Source: Babesia bovis T2Bo
Taxonomy: Eukaryota > Apicomplexa > Aconoidasida > Piroplasmida > Babesiidae
NCBI RefSeq assembly: GCF_000165395.2
Contig: NC_010574.1
Span: 248,001-312,000 of the forward strand
DNA length: 64,000 nucleotides
Direction: 5' to 3'
Part shown: one piece after another, positions 32,751-45,598 of the stretch
Layout of the letters: every line of letters starts with the position of its first letter
How positions within the stretch are numbered: position 1 is the first letter of the stretch
The notes under the pieces: generated by a model
Told to the model about the DNA's origin: nothing
What the model saw: the letters and a program-made list of their open reading frames with translations, nothing else
Database searches by the model: none
Translations under genes and position numbers: made by a program

Positions 32751-35440
32751 CTAATCACTGGGGAAGCAGGAATCATAGGTGTCTATCGCCACCTTGGCGT
32801 AGTAGCGCACATCTATATCTGGGTCTTCACGTAACTTCAGGAATACGCTGCGCAATATAAAGCAAGCAGGGACACTACCATACCTCCTGAGATGTAGCAA
32901 CTGCTCCGGAGCATCATCCTTGTATATCAAAAAGAGGCTGCGTATGGCCTTGATAGCAACAAATCGCACGTTAGGAATAGTATCCTGGAATTTTATGGTA
33001 GTAGATCACGAACACCCACCTTAATACCTTTAAGCATCACTGGTATAATGCGAGGTAAAGTACTCTGTGCATCTAGGGATTTGGCAACAGCCTGTATGGA
33101 CATGTGCCAAATGAATTGAAACCTACGATTAAAGCCTGTATCACAGTTATCTTGAATGCATAGGACAACGGAATGTCGTCGACACTTATGTATATCGAAT
33201 TGCGAGGCTCGACGTATATTTTAACCAGTTCCTTTAGGATAGTGTCGCATACCCAGTTACGATCAGCTCCAGCGCAAATCAACTCTATACAGCAGAGCAC
33301 CGTACTACGCACTTTCCATACATTGTCCAACAACAAGCGGAACAAAAGCCTGGAAAAGTTAACGTCAAAGTGCCGCGGGCCAAAATGACGATAGAACGCA
33401 GTCAACTTCTCGGCCAATATCAACCGGTGACGCCAATGTGTAGTTAACAGTACCCGTGCAATAGTTTCATTCATCATCGAACCAATACCGGTATCGAAAT
33501 CCCCGGGCTCACATAACACTTCAATATTATTGATCGCGCTGTAGCATTGTTAAATACTGGTACCATAACATACCATAGACGAACGTCCGTGCATTCATCC
33601 TGCAGGAAATTACGTAACATAGGCCCCAAAACATTACAAACACGCTCGCGTGTCATGCCGGAAGCGAAAATAGCAAAGATATTGCAGATACACTGGCGAA
33701 TCTTAGTTGAGGATTCAGCCAAATGCGATTGGAAGAAGGCAATGTAACGCTCAGCCATCTTTGGTGACAGTGCCTTGCACCATGTTACAAATGAGTTCAC
33801 GGCAGCCTCCTTTACTATATCCTCTGAGTCGTTTAGTAACTCGAAGTGGACCTCGAGAAAATGCTTCTCCATTTCGGACTCACCCAAGATCTCGTGAATT
33901 TTGTCATAACGCTCAGCCAGTGCCTTGCGAACGCGCCATGAAGAGTCACTGGCAGCTGACATGATCACGGGATAACTAAATGACAAGTTCTGTTCAGCAG
34001 TGCAGCGACGTGCGAAAGACAGACATGCGTCAACGCAATGCGCCCTTACTTGGTCCTGGTGATACACTGACATGTTTTTTAGGACCAGCCAGAACATGGA
34101 CACTGAGTCGTCCATATGCATTATCGCAAGTAGCTTCTCTAGGTTGCGAGCTACCTCCAGACGAACTATTGTCAAGTTGCTTTCCCACAGCTGCTTGTAA
34201 CACTCCCGCAACTCAACCTGGTCTTGCGCGGAAGCATCGGGATATACTAATGGTATTAAATTGCAAGCTGATACGACGTCAGCAAACCATTCACCTGTTA
34301 AATATAGGATATAATCCATCCAACATACTCTCTGATAAACGCTTCAATAGTGGCATAACAGCAGATTTCATGACATCATATGTACATTCACTAGAACGCA
34401 CATCGGTGACAATCTCAGCAATCAGTTCCACAGCCTGTGGAGTTTAGTAGATATCCATACGTACGTACCTTGCGGCGTATACTCGGATCTTCCTGGGATA
34501 TCAAGAATGACACACCATCTATTATAGCACATATATACGATTCCTGGTTAGTTATCTTGGATAGAGTGTGCCATACATCGGGAAGCATACGTAGCAAATG
34601 GACAGGCATATTGCGCTGAGCCTCTGGAGCATCATGAGAAGATGAATTTGGGAATAGCCATAGTTACAGTTCCAAGAACTTACCTGCTAAAAATGGAACT
34701 AGCATGGTTCCACACAACTCGGAGTTCAGCTGTTGCGTAACGACGTCTACATGTTTAAGGGCCTCGGTGGCACTAACGTCACTGCCGAGAATTTCGCACT
34801 TGAAGTACTCAAATGCAGGGTACTCTACTACATTCTCTGTGATATCTGGATTGTCCATAGTGTCACCAGGTTCAGATGAGCTGTAGGAGTCTTCACTAGT
34901 GTCACCATCACCCAAATCCGCCAAGGCCTCGGTAACCAGTTTGTTAACCTTCTTTTTCCTACGGGGCTTCTTCTGACCTTTTTTAGACATTAATACTGAC
35001 GTCTTATCCCGATTGCGATTCGTTTTATTCTGATCTGGCTGAGGTTTGGGGTAATCGATATCCACCAGATAGTCAACGTCAATAGCTACATCACCAGTTG
35101 TGTCGGTAACAGGAGGGCCCATTGAATCATCATCGTTAGTCATCGTTGTAACAGCCGACTGGTCTTGAAATGATACTTTGGTATTAACATCAGCAGACGT
35201 ATGTGATGATCTATCACCCATAGAATCAGAGCCTCGTTCATACGTAGCACCTGAACGATATGCCGGAACAACTTCATCATACAATGAACTTGAGCTCTGG
35301 ATAGTAGATGGATCCTCAAGATCTAATTGGGGATCAATGATCCCTTCAGTCTCAGACAAATCATCGGATTCCCTGGAAGTCACCATGGATGGACTTCGAC
35401 TAGGTATAGATGTTGAATCATCATCCAAATCCCCTTTCAT
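32751..35440 (-). CDS. Divergent PP2A 65-kDa scaffold (A subunit)-like HEAT-repeat protein
   Basis: Seven exons with short introns give about 800 residues. Residues 1-195 are a polar, acidic extension ending in a basic block (KKGQKKPRRKKKVNK). The rest is HEAT repeats: ASDSSWRVRKALAERYDKI matches the PR65 DKSWRVRYMVADKF unit, LQDECTDVRL matches DECPEVRLN, and the last repeat is DIDVRYYAKVAID. PR65 holds the PP2A catalytic and B subunits together. The N-terminal extension is absent from standard PR65 (about 590 residues). Start ATG 35440 is the first in frame. Confidence 0.65.
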
Positions 35441-36265
35441 CTTTCATACGTAGAGTCATTTATTTAGAGCATATAAAGTGCTATTTAGCACCGAATGACA
35501 AGCATGGAAGATCCAAATCGTACCTGGGAGCATAGTTCTAGAAACACATCCTATGCCTATGCGTGGCTGTACGCCCCTGTGACGTCACCTATGCGATAGT
35601 TTTATAATTAAATATATAGAGGCAATGCTGATGGGCCAGCAATTGGATTAAATTCCAATGGCAGTTGCAAGGTGTGTGACCACGCCACAGCATGCCAGGT
35701 GCAAGGAGACAAGGCCGAATTTACCCGATTTAATGCTACACATAGGCATCTAAAGTGATTTTAGCTATATGGGACACTATGTGAGTAATGTCGTAGAGCT
35801 ATACAATGTGTATTTCCAGGTGAGAGGACCTATACTATATGTAACAACAGGGTCGTCCTGTAAACGGGCTAGGTATCTTTTCTGATGGAATACACTATTA
35901 AATAAGTACCCAGTCACAGTTGTTAGGGATTAAGTGTTATATATGGCGTCTAGACACTGTTCTAATGGTATGTATGACGACGGTACGTTAATGGGCCATA
36001 TAAGCGTGCCATACTCCCCGAGTCACTCAATAAGGTTATTGCAGAGCACTTATTGCCAAAATGTGTATATTTAAACAGCGTTTAGTGCCCTAATTATGAG
36101 ATATTCTACCCCATATGGCCGTTGACCAACTGTGAGCTTCTAAAGACCGTACTATAGCCTATCATTCCACGTAATACCCATATATCGTATACCCCGACTA
36201 CATGTACCCTATATTGATATAATGTCTACTTAATTTTAACCGGCTCTTTGAGTCGAACACTCATA
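35441..36265. other. Long divergent spacer, PP2A scaffold / ALAD
   Basis: No gene supported in 825 bp between divergent starts. One 34-codon frame (ATG at 35496) is present without other support. Otherwise nothing recognised. Confidence 0.35.
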
Positions 36266-38008
36266 ATGGGACTGTTTTGGGCCATTAGTGCTCTGGCCCT
36301 TGGTATCAATATTCCCGCAGGATTCTACAATGAATCGAGGTTTGGTATCGGTGTAACGTATACTGATGCCGTTGCTATACGTCGAAACGATGTGCAACGT
36401 ATTTCACAAGCCTCAAGATCGTCAGACAGCGCGGCTTTCGTTTGTGTTCCATCGAGCCAATGGGCGGTAAGTTTACCGGCATAACACTACACACCTTAAG
36501 ATACGTGATATAGATAGCTTATGTTATACAGCAACCATCAACTGGTGTGCTAGACACTCAACGGGGATGTGCTACTAGCAAGGTGCTCGCCAAACGTAAA
36601 GAAGAGGTGCGCCATACGTGAATATATGTGTGTGTTAGTGTTCATGGTAACAATGTTTTGCTTTGTGTTGTGATATCAGTGGTCGGTGCGGGTTGCATTT
36701 TGGATAAACCCTCACGTATACAAAGGGAAATTTGGATTCCACTCCCGAGGGTGTAGAATTTGATTCTGATGTGGACTACGAGGACATTTATGACGCTAGT
36801 GACTATGAATCTGATGACGTCGAGGGTGAAGACGGATCCTCTTCTGAGTATGATTCTGATGAAGATACCGGTAATAGTGCGTTTGATTACAATGCGCGTG
36901 GAGAGCTTATGCTTCCAAACCTAACCCGGTTATCGAGAACGCGAGTGTCGAAAAACCGGCACAAGCTATTCCGCGGTCGCGTTCTCCACTTGGCTGATTT
37001 GGTATATCCTTTAGTAGTCACTGACAAGGTAGGTATCTCTATAATCGATTCATAAAATCCAGGAATCTTCATCGTCTATCAAGGAGGTACCTGGATTGCG
37101 GCTATTATCGATTCCTGACCTTGTAAAGGAGGTTGAAGAGGCACGTAACCTTGGAATCACAGCTTTCATGATACACCCACACATAGACAAGTCACTAAAG
37201 AGCGAGTTTGGTGACGAGGGTTTGAACCCTGATGGACTTCTTCCAAGGGCTATCGATGCTGTAAAAGAGGCGTTCCCCGATGTCCAGGTGTTTGCTGATG
37301 CTACAGTGGCCCACTTTTCACTTGATGGTCATGATGGTCTTGTGGAGCCGGAGACTGACGTCATTTCCAATGACGTCTCTGTTAGCCAATTAGCCAAGCA
37401 GGTTACAACATTGGCTTCCGCTGGTTGTGATGTGGTGTCGCTCAACGACACCCTTGATGGGTCGGTTGGTGTCGCCAGAGATGCCTTGGACTTTGAAGGG
37501 TACACCGACGTATCGCTAATGAGTCGCGCTGGAAAGTTCAACTCAGTATACATGGCACAGCATCAGGCTATGTTGGGAACCACGCCAGCGCAAAACGTGC
37601 GTGTCGAGAGCTACCTCCACGACGTGGCTATTCCCGATGAACCTATCCTCAAGGGAGTTCAAGGTCAGTCCGTTGGTTCGATTGTGTCCATTGCTTGCAG
37701 ACGTTGATGACGGTGCGGATATGGTAGCCGTGGAGCCCGCGACTGCATTCGTGGACGTCATTAGGAGCCTCAAGGACCGGCTGAGGTCGCCAGTTGTCGC
37801 AGTGCACACCACCGGTGAATATCGTGCCTTAAAGGCAGCTGCAGCAGCCGGTGTATATGACGAAAAGGCCGCGGCAATAGAGGCTTTACGTGGACTTCGG
37901 CGTGCTGGCGCGGATCTCATAGTCTCAAGCTTCGCGAAGGACGTGGCGCAGTGGCTACTAGAGGATATGCAGACCAATGGGATGGAAAATGTAGCCCTGG
38001 GCGTCTGA
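36266..38008 (+). CDS. Porphobilinogen synthase (ALAD/HemB)-like, degenerate active site
   Basis: Exons 36266-36466, 36532-36606, one ending at 37028 (its start is uncertain; a 34-nt intron ends at about 36730), 37063-37663 and 37701-38008. The leader exon encodes a signal peptide (MGLFWAISALALG), then a transit-like and a very acidic part (EDIYDASDYESDD). The TIM-barrel part follows plant-type ALAD: DGHDGLVEPETDVISND, DALDFEGYTDVSLMSRAGKF, GADMVAVEP, GLRRAGADLIVSSFA. The first active-site Lys (in AGKF) is kept, but the Schiff-base Lys of VKPG is Glu (VEPA), the QMNP and FYGPFR elements are lost, and SPSD is LND. It is therefore probably unable to make porphobilinogen. SPP follows directly. 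Confidence 0.82.
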
Positions 38009-38027
38009 AACTTTTGTAATCCTATTA

Positions 38028-41000
38028 ATGCAATGCCAAAAAATTGACCGACCACTCCATATACATATGCATGTAGATAGCAGTGTTGACTATACTCATA
38101 GACCTTGCAGCGTTCTGAGTCACTCCCCGAGAACCCGTATATCATGCGAGGGAGACTGCCTAATGGACTTGAATACACAGTACTGCCGAATAGCAACCAC
38201 GGCCAAAGATTCGAGGCGTATTTAGAGGTGCTCAGCGGCTCTGCCGATGAACTTGACCACCAACGCGGTATAGCACACTTTTGCGAACACGTGACTTACA
38301 TGGGCAGTAGAAAACGTGACTGCCTCTTAGGACGTGACGTGCGCACAAACGCGTTCACTGACTTTCACCATACAGTGTTTTACACGTCGTGCCCATCGGC
38401 CATTGAAGGCTGCTACAGCAAGCAGGATTCATTGGAAAGGGCACTAGATGCGCTAGCGGATGTAGTTGAAGCACCAACACAATTTAGTGTATCCCGAGTG
38501 GAAAAGGAAAGACAGGCTATCTTGTCAGAAGCACGTATCATAAACACCCTGGAATATCGCAAGAATTGCGCCACAGTTGAAGCGCTGCACGCCGAAAACA
38601 GGTATGTATAAAGGGTGGTATTTAAACAAAAAGCACAGGCTAAGCCGCAGGTTTCCCATTGGCGATCTCGAGAAGTTACAGACCTACAGTGTACAGAACT
38701 TGGTTGACTACCATAGTGTCCATTACAGACCCTCTAACCTAAGGCTGTTCGTGGTGGGAGATGTAGACCCAACGAAGACAGCAGAGGCCCTTACCAAGAT
38801 ATTCGCACGTTTAAAGGATAATCCCGACGTGGTGAAGCAATATCTACAGGCAAACGAGCACATATACAAAGGTACTGTAAAAGAAAGTCGTAGGGGGCTG
38901 CCTCCAGCAGTGCACGTATGGGATCAACCTATCGCAAAAGCCCACGTCTGGCAAAATAAACAAATACGAAATATGAGCGTAGAAGTAGCCAAGAAAATCC
39001 CAATACCCGAAGTAAAGACATGGGCTGATATGTGGACAAATGTAGTCACGAAACTAACATATCGCATACTGTCACTGCATTTCGATATTTTACAGCGCGG
39101 TGTTGGTGCCATACAGTCGGTTGAGACCAATGATTACGACTGCACCAACGAAGGATGCAGGGTCAGGTCATTTGAACTCCACTGCGTGCCATATCAATGG
39201 CAAGATGCGCTTAAAGCAGCAGTGGCACAGGTAAAGTGCCTTTCCACCCAAGGTACAACTCCCGAAATGTTCAAAATAGTCAAAGAGTCGTTACAGAGAG
39301 ATTGCGACAGAGTTGATAATGCGAGGACTGAGAACAGGGATTTGATTACCAGTTTAATGGAGGCCACCACTTGTGGCCGGGTTATAATGCTACCAGATAC
39401 TGAGAAACAAATTATTACCGACATTCTTTCCAAAGTGCATATAGATGATGTAAATGAAATGGCACATACGCTATTTCCATGGTCCTCAGGCAAAAGTTTT
39501 GCAGGTATAAATCTTATATGTTCAACGCCACTGCCAGATCCATCCATAGGGTATGATGGTATTGGGGAAGATATACTCCTGGATACATTCCAAAAAGAAT
39601 GTCGAGAGCCGCTGTCAGCGGCGGCGCTCCACCCAGAGGTTAACACACCGACAACCCTCCTAACTGAAGAGGAACAAAATGAAGTTATTAATCGCAGGCC
39701 GTATGGCCAAATCCCGGGCTTTGTAACACAACCCATGCTACCGAAGGAGAGGTATGCATTGCTGAATGAGCCCAAAGATGAAATATTGCGCTCACTAGCT
39801 GTTACCGGCGATTTGCGCAAGATATCCGAAGAATACGTGGACTCGCTGCGTGAATCAATCGCTATTAGGCCAGAAGTTGAACACATTACTGAAAACAAGC
39901 CTAATTCACCCGAATTCGATAGACTGAGAGATCGAATTATCGATCCTTCAGTTTATACTACAGATGAATCCGATGAAGGGAAGTATACAAACGCACTTGC
40001 AGAGTTGAAGAAGCCGCTGGCATCAACGCTACCGGGTGATAGTCCACTCTATCAAGAACCGAGTTCGCCGGCCAATATCCACTTGATAACACTAAACAAT
40101 AGCATCAGGGTAAACCTGCGTGTAAATGAAGAAGAGCAAATCGCAATGAAAGCAATAATACCAATAGAGTATGATTACAGTGACCTGGATGCATTGCAAC
40201 GCAAGAAACGTGAGCTACTACTGGCGGCCACAGCTATGATGGAAGGTGGAGCCATGGGTAGTCTCAGCAGGCTGCAAGTGGAGATGTTTTGCACACAGCA
40301 CCTGATGGATGTGCTAATCAACGCTAACGAAGACTTCATATCAATAGACATATCATTCCCCTACGGACGTAAGGAAAATAACCTTGAATCCGCGCTACAA
40401 ATATTGAATTCACTTTTGCAAAACCATGCTATTGAGAAAGATGCCTTTTTACGTGCAAAGGAGAAGCTGCGCCGTGATCATGTGGCATATTGCCAGGACC
40501 TGCAAGCATTTGGCACCGGTGACCTGGTGTCATCAATGAGTGGCGGCAAGCTGGGATACCATGATATAGATTACAAGAAAATAGAGGCCACAACACTGGA
40601 AGATGCACAGAAAACTTTGGATAGCGTATTTAAACGTGGAATGGTGGAATTATCCATTTCAGGGGGCTTCGACCTAAAAGACATGAAGTCGCAGCTTGTG
40701 AAATACATTGGAACTGTAGAGCTGCCTGAGGCTAAAATCGCACCTAAAGATAAGTATGTCCTTTGGGAAGATGAAGGTGACCCAGGAATAGATGAGGTTG
40801 ATACACAAGCAACTACACTAGATGATGGTGCGTCTGATACAGACCAAGAAGAGATCCTAGAGGAGCAACACAAGCTAATCTGGATTAATGACAATCAGGA
40901 AAGGGCAATGGTGCTTCTAGGAGGTTATGCACCAAACGCTAGCGGAATCATGCCTGACGGAACACATATGGCAGATATACTGCACTCAGCCCTTGAAACG

Positions 41001-41633
41001 GCACTAGAAGAGGACAAGGACAATGCAAATATCAAGAAGTTCCTTACCAACGTCAAAGAACTATGGCTCCATCCAGCATTCCCACGTGCAGCATGTACAA
41101 TTATGCAAGAAATACTCACCAATCGCGCCTTTACAGTAGTAGGTCTACGCTATATTAGATAATTTTATTTACAGTTGCGTGCTGAAAAACACTTGACATA
41201 CGAGTCTAACGTCGACTTTGTTTTGTATGACGTCCAGTTTGCAGGATACTTTGTTATATCGGTACACTCTTCCTACAGCAAGTCTGATGCCATTCTGGCA
41301 GAAACTAGGAAGATTCTTGCAGACCTCAGATCAGGAGACAGGCCGGTGTTTGAGCACCACCTGGAACGTGCCCGTGACCAAGTTATGGCGCGCCATCGCA
41401 AAGATAGAAATAACAATCGCCACTGGGTAGGCGAACTAACGGGTATGCAGAGTCGTCGCATGCCCTTGAAGAATTCGTTTTTCGCAACTGAGTTCGACAA
41501 GGTGCTCCAGCGCATAACGCTGGACGATATAAGATTGCTACTGGTATCAGATGTATTCGGGTTTGATGAACAAAACCTATGGAGTCGCATCGTCCACACG
41601 ACCGCCAATGACCAAGCAGTATCAATGAAGTGA
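38028..41633 (+). CDS. SPP: Apicoplast stromal processing peptidase (SPP), M16 family
   Basis: Core exons 38111-38601, 38639 to about 41138, and 41175-41633, introns 36-37 nt; about 1150 residues. The zinc motif is HFCEH, followed by YMGSRKRDCLLG, TNAFTDFHHTVFYTSC, and the distal Glu region EKERQAILSEARI; HAENRLSRRFPIG also matches plant SPP. SPP removes transit peptides in the plastid stroma. Residues 410-530 and 740-800 hold acidic inserts. The gene has no signal peptide of its own: the only in-gene start is a 15-codon exon at 38028-38072, 19 bp after the ALAD stop. The acceptor at 38110 is phase 0, as are the ALAD leader-exon donors, so sharing that leader is likely. Confidence 0.85.
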
Positions 41634-41656
41634 CGCTAAAGCTAATGTCAGTAATA

Positions 41657-44391
41657 TTATACATGCTTCGTTGTACGATAGTCTCCCGCCCAACGGCCGG
41701 TAATTTCAAAAAGTGGGATGAAGTTGTACCTAGCCGTCAACTCGTTCACCTGTTGCACCGGTAAGTGGCTGGTGCCAGAGTTGAATTCACGCTCAAGAGT
41801 TACTAAGGTACCGATCACGTAGTGCAGTGATTCCGCAGCCACTGGTGTTGGCCGAGTATGAATGCTAGATCGTATCCTAGGGCGACGTAGTAATCCACGC
41901 ATCCACAACTTGAGCTTTGCAGCCAAACAAAAGTCAAGTGAATTAGTCTCAACAGCATCCCAACATGCTATGCCAATACGACCCATCAAAAATGATACTT
42001 CAGTAAGGGACTCACGCGGTATACCGCGCATGTTCCGCGCAACATGTGTTGACAACAATACTGCCATCAGCATGTCAACACAGAGACTGTCAGCTTTGTC
42101 CCCTGCAAGTTCAGCAAGGAAGTATAATACAAAACGCAATGTAGATGGCATGGTAGCAGGGTCAAGGGAATTGACAAGCTTGTTAGCCACGTGAGAGACG
42201 GCCTCTTCAGATGCACGCTTGAGGTCAGAGTTATTTAAAAATACGTGTAAGCCATCACAGTATAACCGGGCCCATTCCAAAGAGTCAGAACAGCCATATC
42301 TATCGTGTAGAAATATGAAACACAGCAACTCACTCAAGCAACTTGAACTCCGCATCAGCATACACAAGCTGTTGTCACAAAGAGATTGCATTTCAAATTC
42401 ACAGGCGTTGGTGACCAAAGAGTCCATCTCCTCAAAGTGGTTTGCCAGTGTAGCTAAGTGTTTAATCAGGTGATTCTTCTCAGGTATACGAACGGCACGG
42501 ATCAAGTGCAGCAATGTTGACATACTCTCTTCAGACAATAGAGCCCAAACAGGCTCCAGTACGTGAGCCTGAACTGATAGTACTGGGTCATGACCTGATT
42601 TATTAGCATAACCAGAGTTGTACATATCGAATTCACTTCGTGTAGTACTATCAGCATTTGAGTCCAATAGATCGTTTCCCTGGTCATCCAAAGGTACCTG
42701 GGTCAGCTCCATGGGCTCATTACGTAAAATGGTGTCAATCTTGTGACTTAAATCAACCCTTTCGCCACCTAAGTGGCCCAGGCTGTTACCAATATCCTCA
42801 AACAAATTAGTACGAGTGAAGTCGCCGGCAATAGTTGGCTCAACAGCATCGCCAGCTGGGACACCAGCGATGTCAACCTTATCCTGTTCTAAAGGCACAC
42901 GATGTAACCTCGTGTCACCTACAAGAATCAAACGTTGCATCATCCACATGGGCAAGTTTGAGACGCTTACCTTGCATTCGCCACCAAATAACTTAGTAAG
43001 CAATATTTCATGTTTCTTGCGATTAGTAATAAACTCGGCCGGGTTCAGTGCCAAAAGGAGATGAGACATGAATGCTTCAACCCAGTCCATCTGTAGTAGC
43101 TCCAATTCAGCCTCACGCCTTATGGCAGCCAAATACTGCAGTTTACGATTGCGCATACTCCCTAGCTGGTCTAATAGTAAAGATGTAGCAGAATCAATCT
43201 TCTGACGGACGTTATTAAAATTGGCATATAATTGCGACAGAAGCTCATGCCTGTTGCGAACACGAGATGTAATAGCCTCCATGTGGCGATTCAGCTCCAT
43301 ATCACTCTCAGAGCTCTTGTTCAAAGCTGAGTCATAGGCGTCCACAGTTGACATTAAAGGGTGGTCAAAAAATGATGGATCAGAATGCGTATCAAACAGA
43401 ATGCAATGGCTGCATAATGCACGATTGCACTGCGTAATATGTTTTCACAATACTATTAAGAATTACCTTTAGACAAACGGCGTCTATAACTTCAGAAGGA
43501 TGCGATTCGCAAACACCAAATTGAACGGGTGATTTCGAACTAGATACCCTAACGTGTCTAGAAAATATAGGTGTTGCAGAGTGATGTTTGGCATCACAGG
43601 AGTTGCAAAAATGGGCCCTGAATGTGATTGCAAGCTTATATACGAACCTACTTGTCTGAATGGCAGTACCACTGTGCAACCGTACTCTCGCACATCTCAC
43701 AAATGGGCTCGGGTACCTCTATCTTCACAGGAGTGAATTCAAATTCCACAACAGCGGAAAGTAACACCTGTTGAGAAGAGGATATGCGATATAAAGCATT
43801 GTAAAATGCAGGATCACTGCTAGTCGCCAGTTCCAAACTGTCATAACCTGCAGGTATAGAACGCTTCAAAAAAGCCTCTTGATCACCAAATTCAGATGTA
43901 TGAGCCTTTGTACGTCCTAGAGCCAACTTGAAAAGTAGCATACGGTACGATCCCGTAGGATTGCCTGTATCAAATGGAGATACTTTAGTAAAGTAATACC
44001 TTGGAAACCAACGGGAGCTGATATCGTGCCATATTCATATAGTTGACGCGTTAGATCTACATTCATAGTACCGGCACGTACACAGTCATCAAATGATTGC
44101 GGAGGATCCATACGATTCATGTCTACCCAGACTGAAAGTGGCGAACCCCGGTAATGCTGCACACAAGTTAAGATAATTAAATGACAGACACACCTTAACC
44201 GTTTTCCGATTAAATGATTCCACATCTTCAGGCTGTGCCAATATCAATCCCTTGGTCACATGAAGCTCAGTAGTGTGAAAAGCCAGCTGAAGAAGGTACT
44301 CCAAGTAAGCCAACTCATGAACATCCTCCAGCGGTTTTGGCACAAATTGCAACGCAGCTTGCGCTTCCGAAGCGCTGCTGTCTTCAGCCAT
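41657..44391 (-). CDS. B-box zinc finger protein with coiled coil
   Basis: Five exons (introns near 44190, 43995, 43665 and 43415, 35-45 nt, phases match) give about 850 residues. A helical N-terminal part is followed by two B-box-type fingers: CEMCESTVAQWYC with FCNSCDAKHH and a terminal RH, then CESHPSEVIDAVCLKC with LCSHC. Next comes a coiled coil (RNRHELLSQLYANFNNVRQK to REAELELLQMD). The C-terminal 300 residues are helical with no known domain. B-box/coiled-coil proteins often act as scaffolds or, with a RING, as ubiquitin ligases; no RING is present. The stop lies 23 bp from the convergent SPP stop. Confidence 0.68.
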
Positions 44392-44797
44392 AATGGCCTT
44401 AATTTAAAACCGAGTTAGCACGGTATGGGAATACACATCATTAGATGGCAGTATTCCACCATCTACTGGTGCCTACATGTCCATTCCTTATATTATAATA
44501 TAATCCATGCTGATGTGTAATCATAAATCGTATGGCCACTCGTTGCCATCCCCAGTGTGGATATGTGTTAGACCAAGAATACTATAAACAAACAACAAAT
44601 GTATGGCGATATTGATGTGTAAGGTGTTTTGTATTGCTAGTGTTATTTACTTCGAGCCTGAACTAACACGATACAGTACAGTTCAAGAAGTTTTCAGCTA
44701 AGCTACATGAAAACAGCATAACCGGGGTACTTTTCATCCGTTTGTTGACTTGCGAACTAAGACAACGCGCTTATAGCCCATAAATATGCTTTATATC
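44392..44797. other. Spacer between B-box gene and RPAC2
   Basis: No gene or element recognised in 405 bp. Confidence 0.35.
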
Positions 44798-45175
44798 TCA
44801 CTTTTCATCGGTGTAATTCTCAGCACCAGCATCGATAAATGCCTTGGTTAGCACATTGCATACCTCCACCAAGTCGTCTAAGCATTCCACAAATATCTTA
44901 ACTGCGGGCTTCCCTGCAAATACTTAGTATAGATTTTATGCATTGGTACCTGTTGTCTGGATCCGAATGTTTACCTCAGGCTGCATGGGATGCGGCACTG
45001 AGTAACCTGCGAAGAAAACGTCCTCGCGCTCAACCAATAGTGTCCTCACAGCATTACCCAAAGTATGGTCCTCATTCTCAATGCTGAACGTTATATTAGG
45101 CGACGAGCTGTCGACCTTGTCCATCTTGTCATCTGTTGAATACAACACTACCTCTTTTAATATATTCGAATCCAC
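44798..45175 (-). CDS. RNA polymerase I and III subunit RPAC2 (AC19)
   Basis: Two exons over one 35-nt intron near 44934 give about 113 residues. The middle reads SIENEDHTLGNAVRTLL and GYSVPHPMQPEVNIRIQTTG, the RpoA/Rpb11-type dimerisation fold of AC19. The second exon supplies the C-terminal helix (FVECLDDLVEVCNVLTKAF). AC19 pairs with AC40 as the alpha-like dimer of Pol I and Pol III. Confidence 0.88.
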
Positions 45176-45598
45176 AAATATAACACTGAATATTATAACA
45201 AGATTCTAGTAATCCATTTTAATATAATAAGGTTCATCACCATATGTTGCGCGATTCCAAAGCCCCCCTGAGAGTAACGTGCGATCCAGAAATAATGTAA
45301 CGCTCGACAATTATCTTACACATTTACTAAATGTAGTTATACATCTATGTATTGGTTAGTAGGTGGCTCGCGTAACATTAAATAATTAAACTTCCTGTTG
45401 AACTGGATTCTAAAAATTCAGATAGTAGTAGCCGCGGTCGCCTTCCTTTCAGGAGGCACCAAGTAGCTACTCTGTTTCGCTTATATTTTTTCACGCTGAT
45501 TTTATTTCAAAATGTAGCATCTATATCAAATCGGCCTTGTCTTTTATCTGGAAGAGCGCCAACTTGCGCATTTGTGCTTGTAGCAACTCAGCGTAACC
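45176..45598. other. Divergent promoter region, RPAC2 / LysRS
   Basis: No gene supported in about 420 bp. An open frame runs in from about 45440 but has no ATG before 45599, so it is treated as 5' untranslated DNA. Confidence 0.35.

Noticed and set aside
39194..39898. 234-codon minus-strand frame inside SPP
   Set aside because: Antisense to conserved SPP sequence; Ser-rich shadow of acidic codons.
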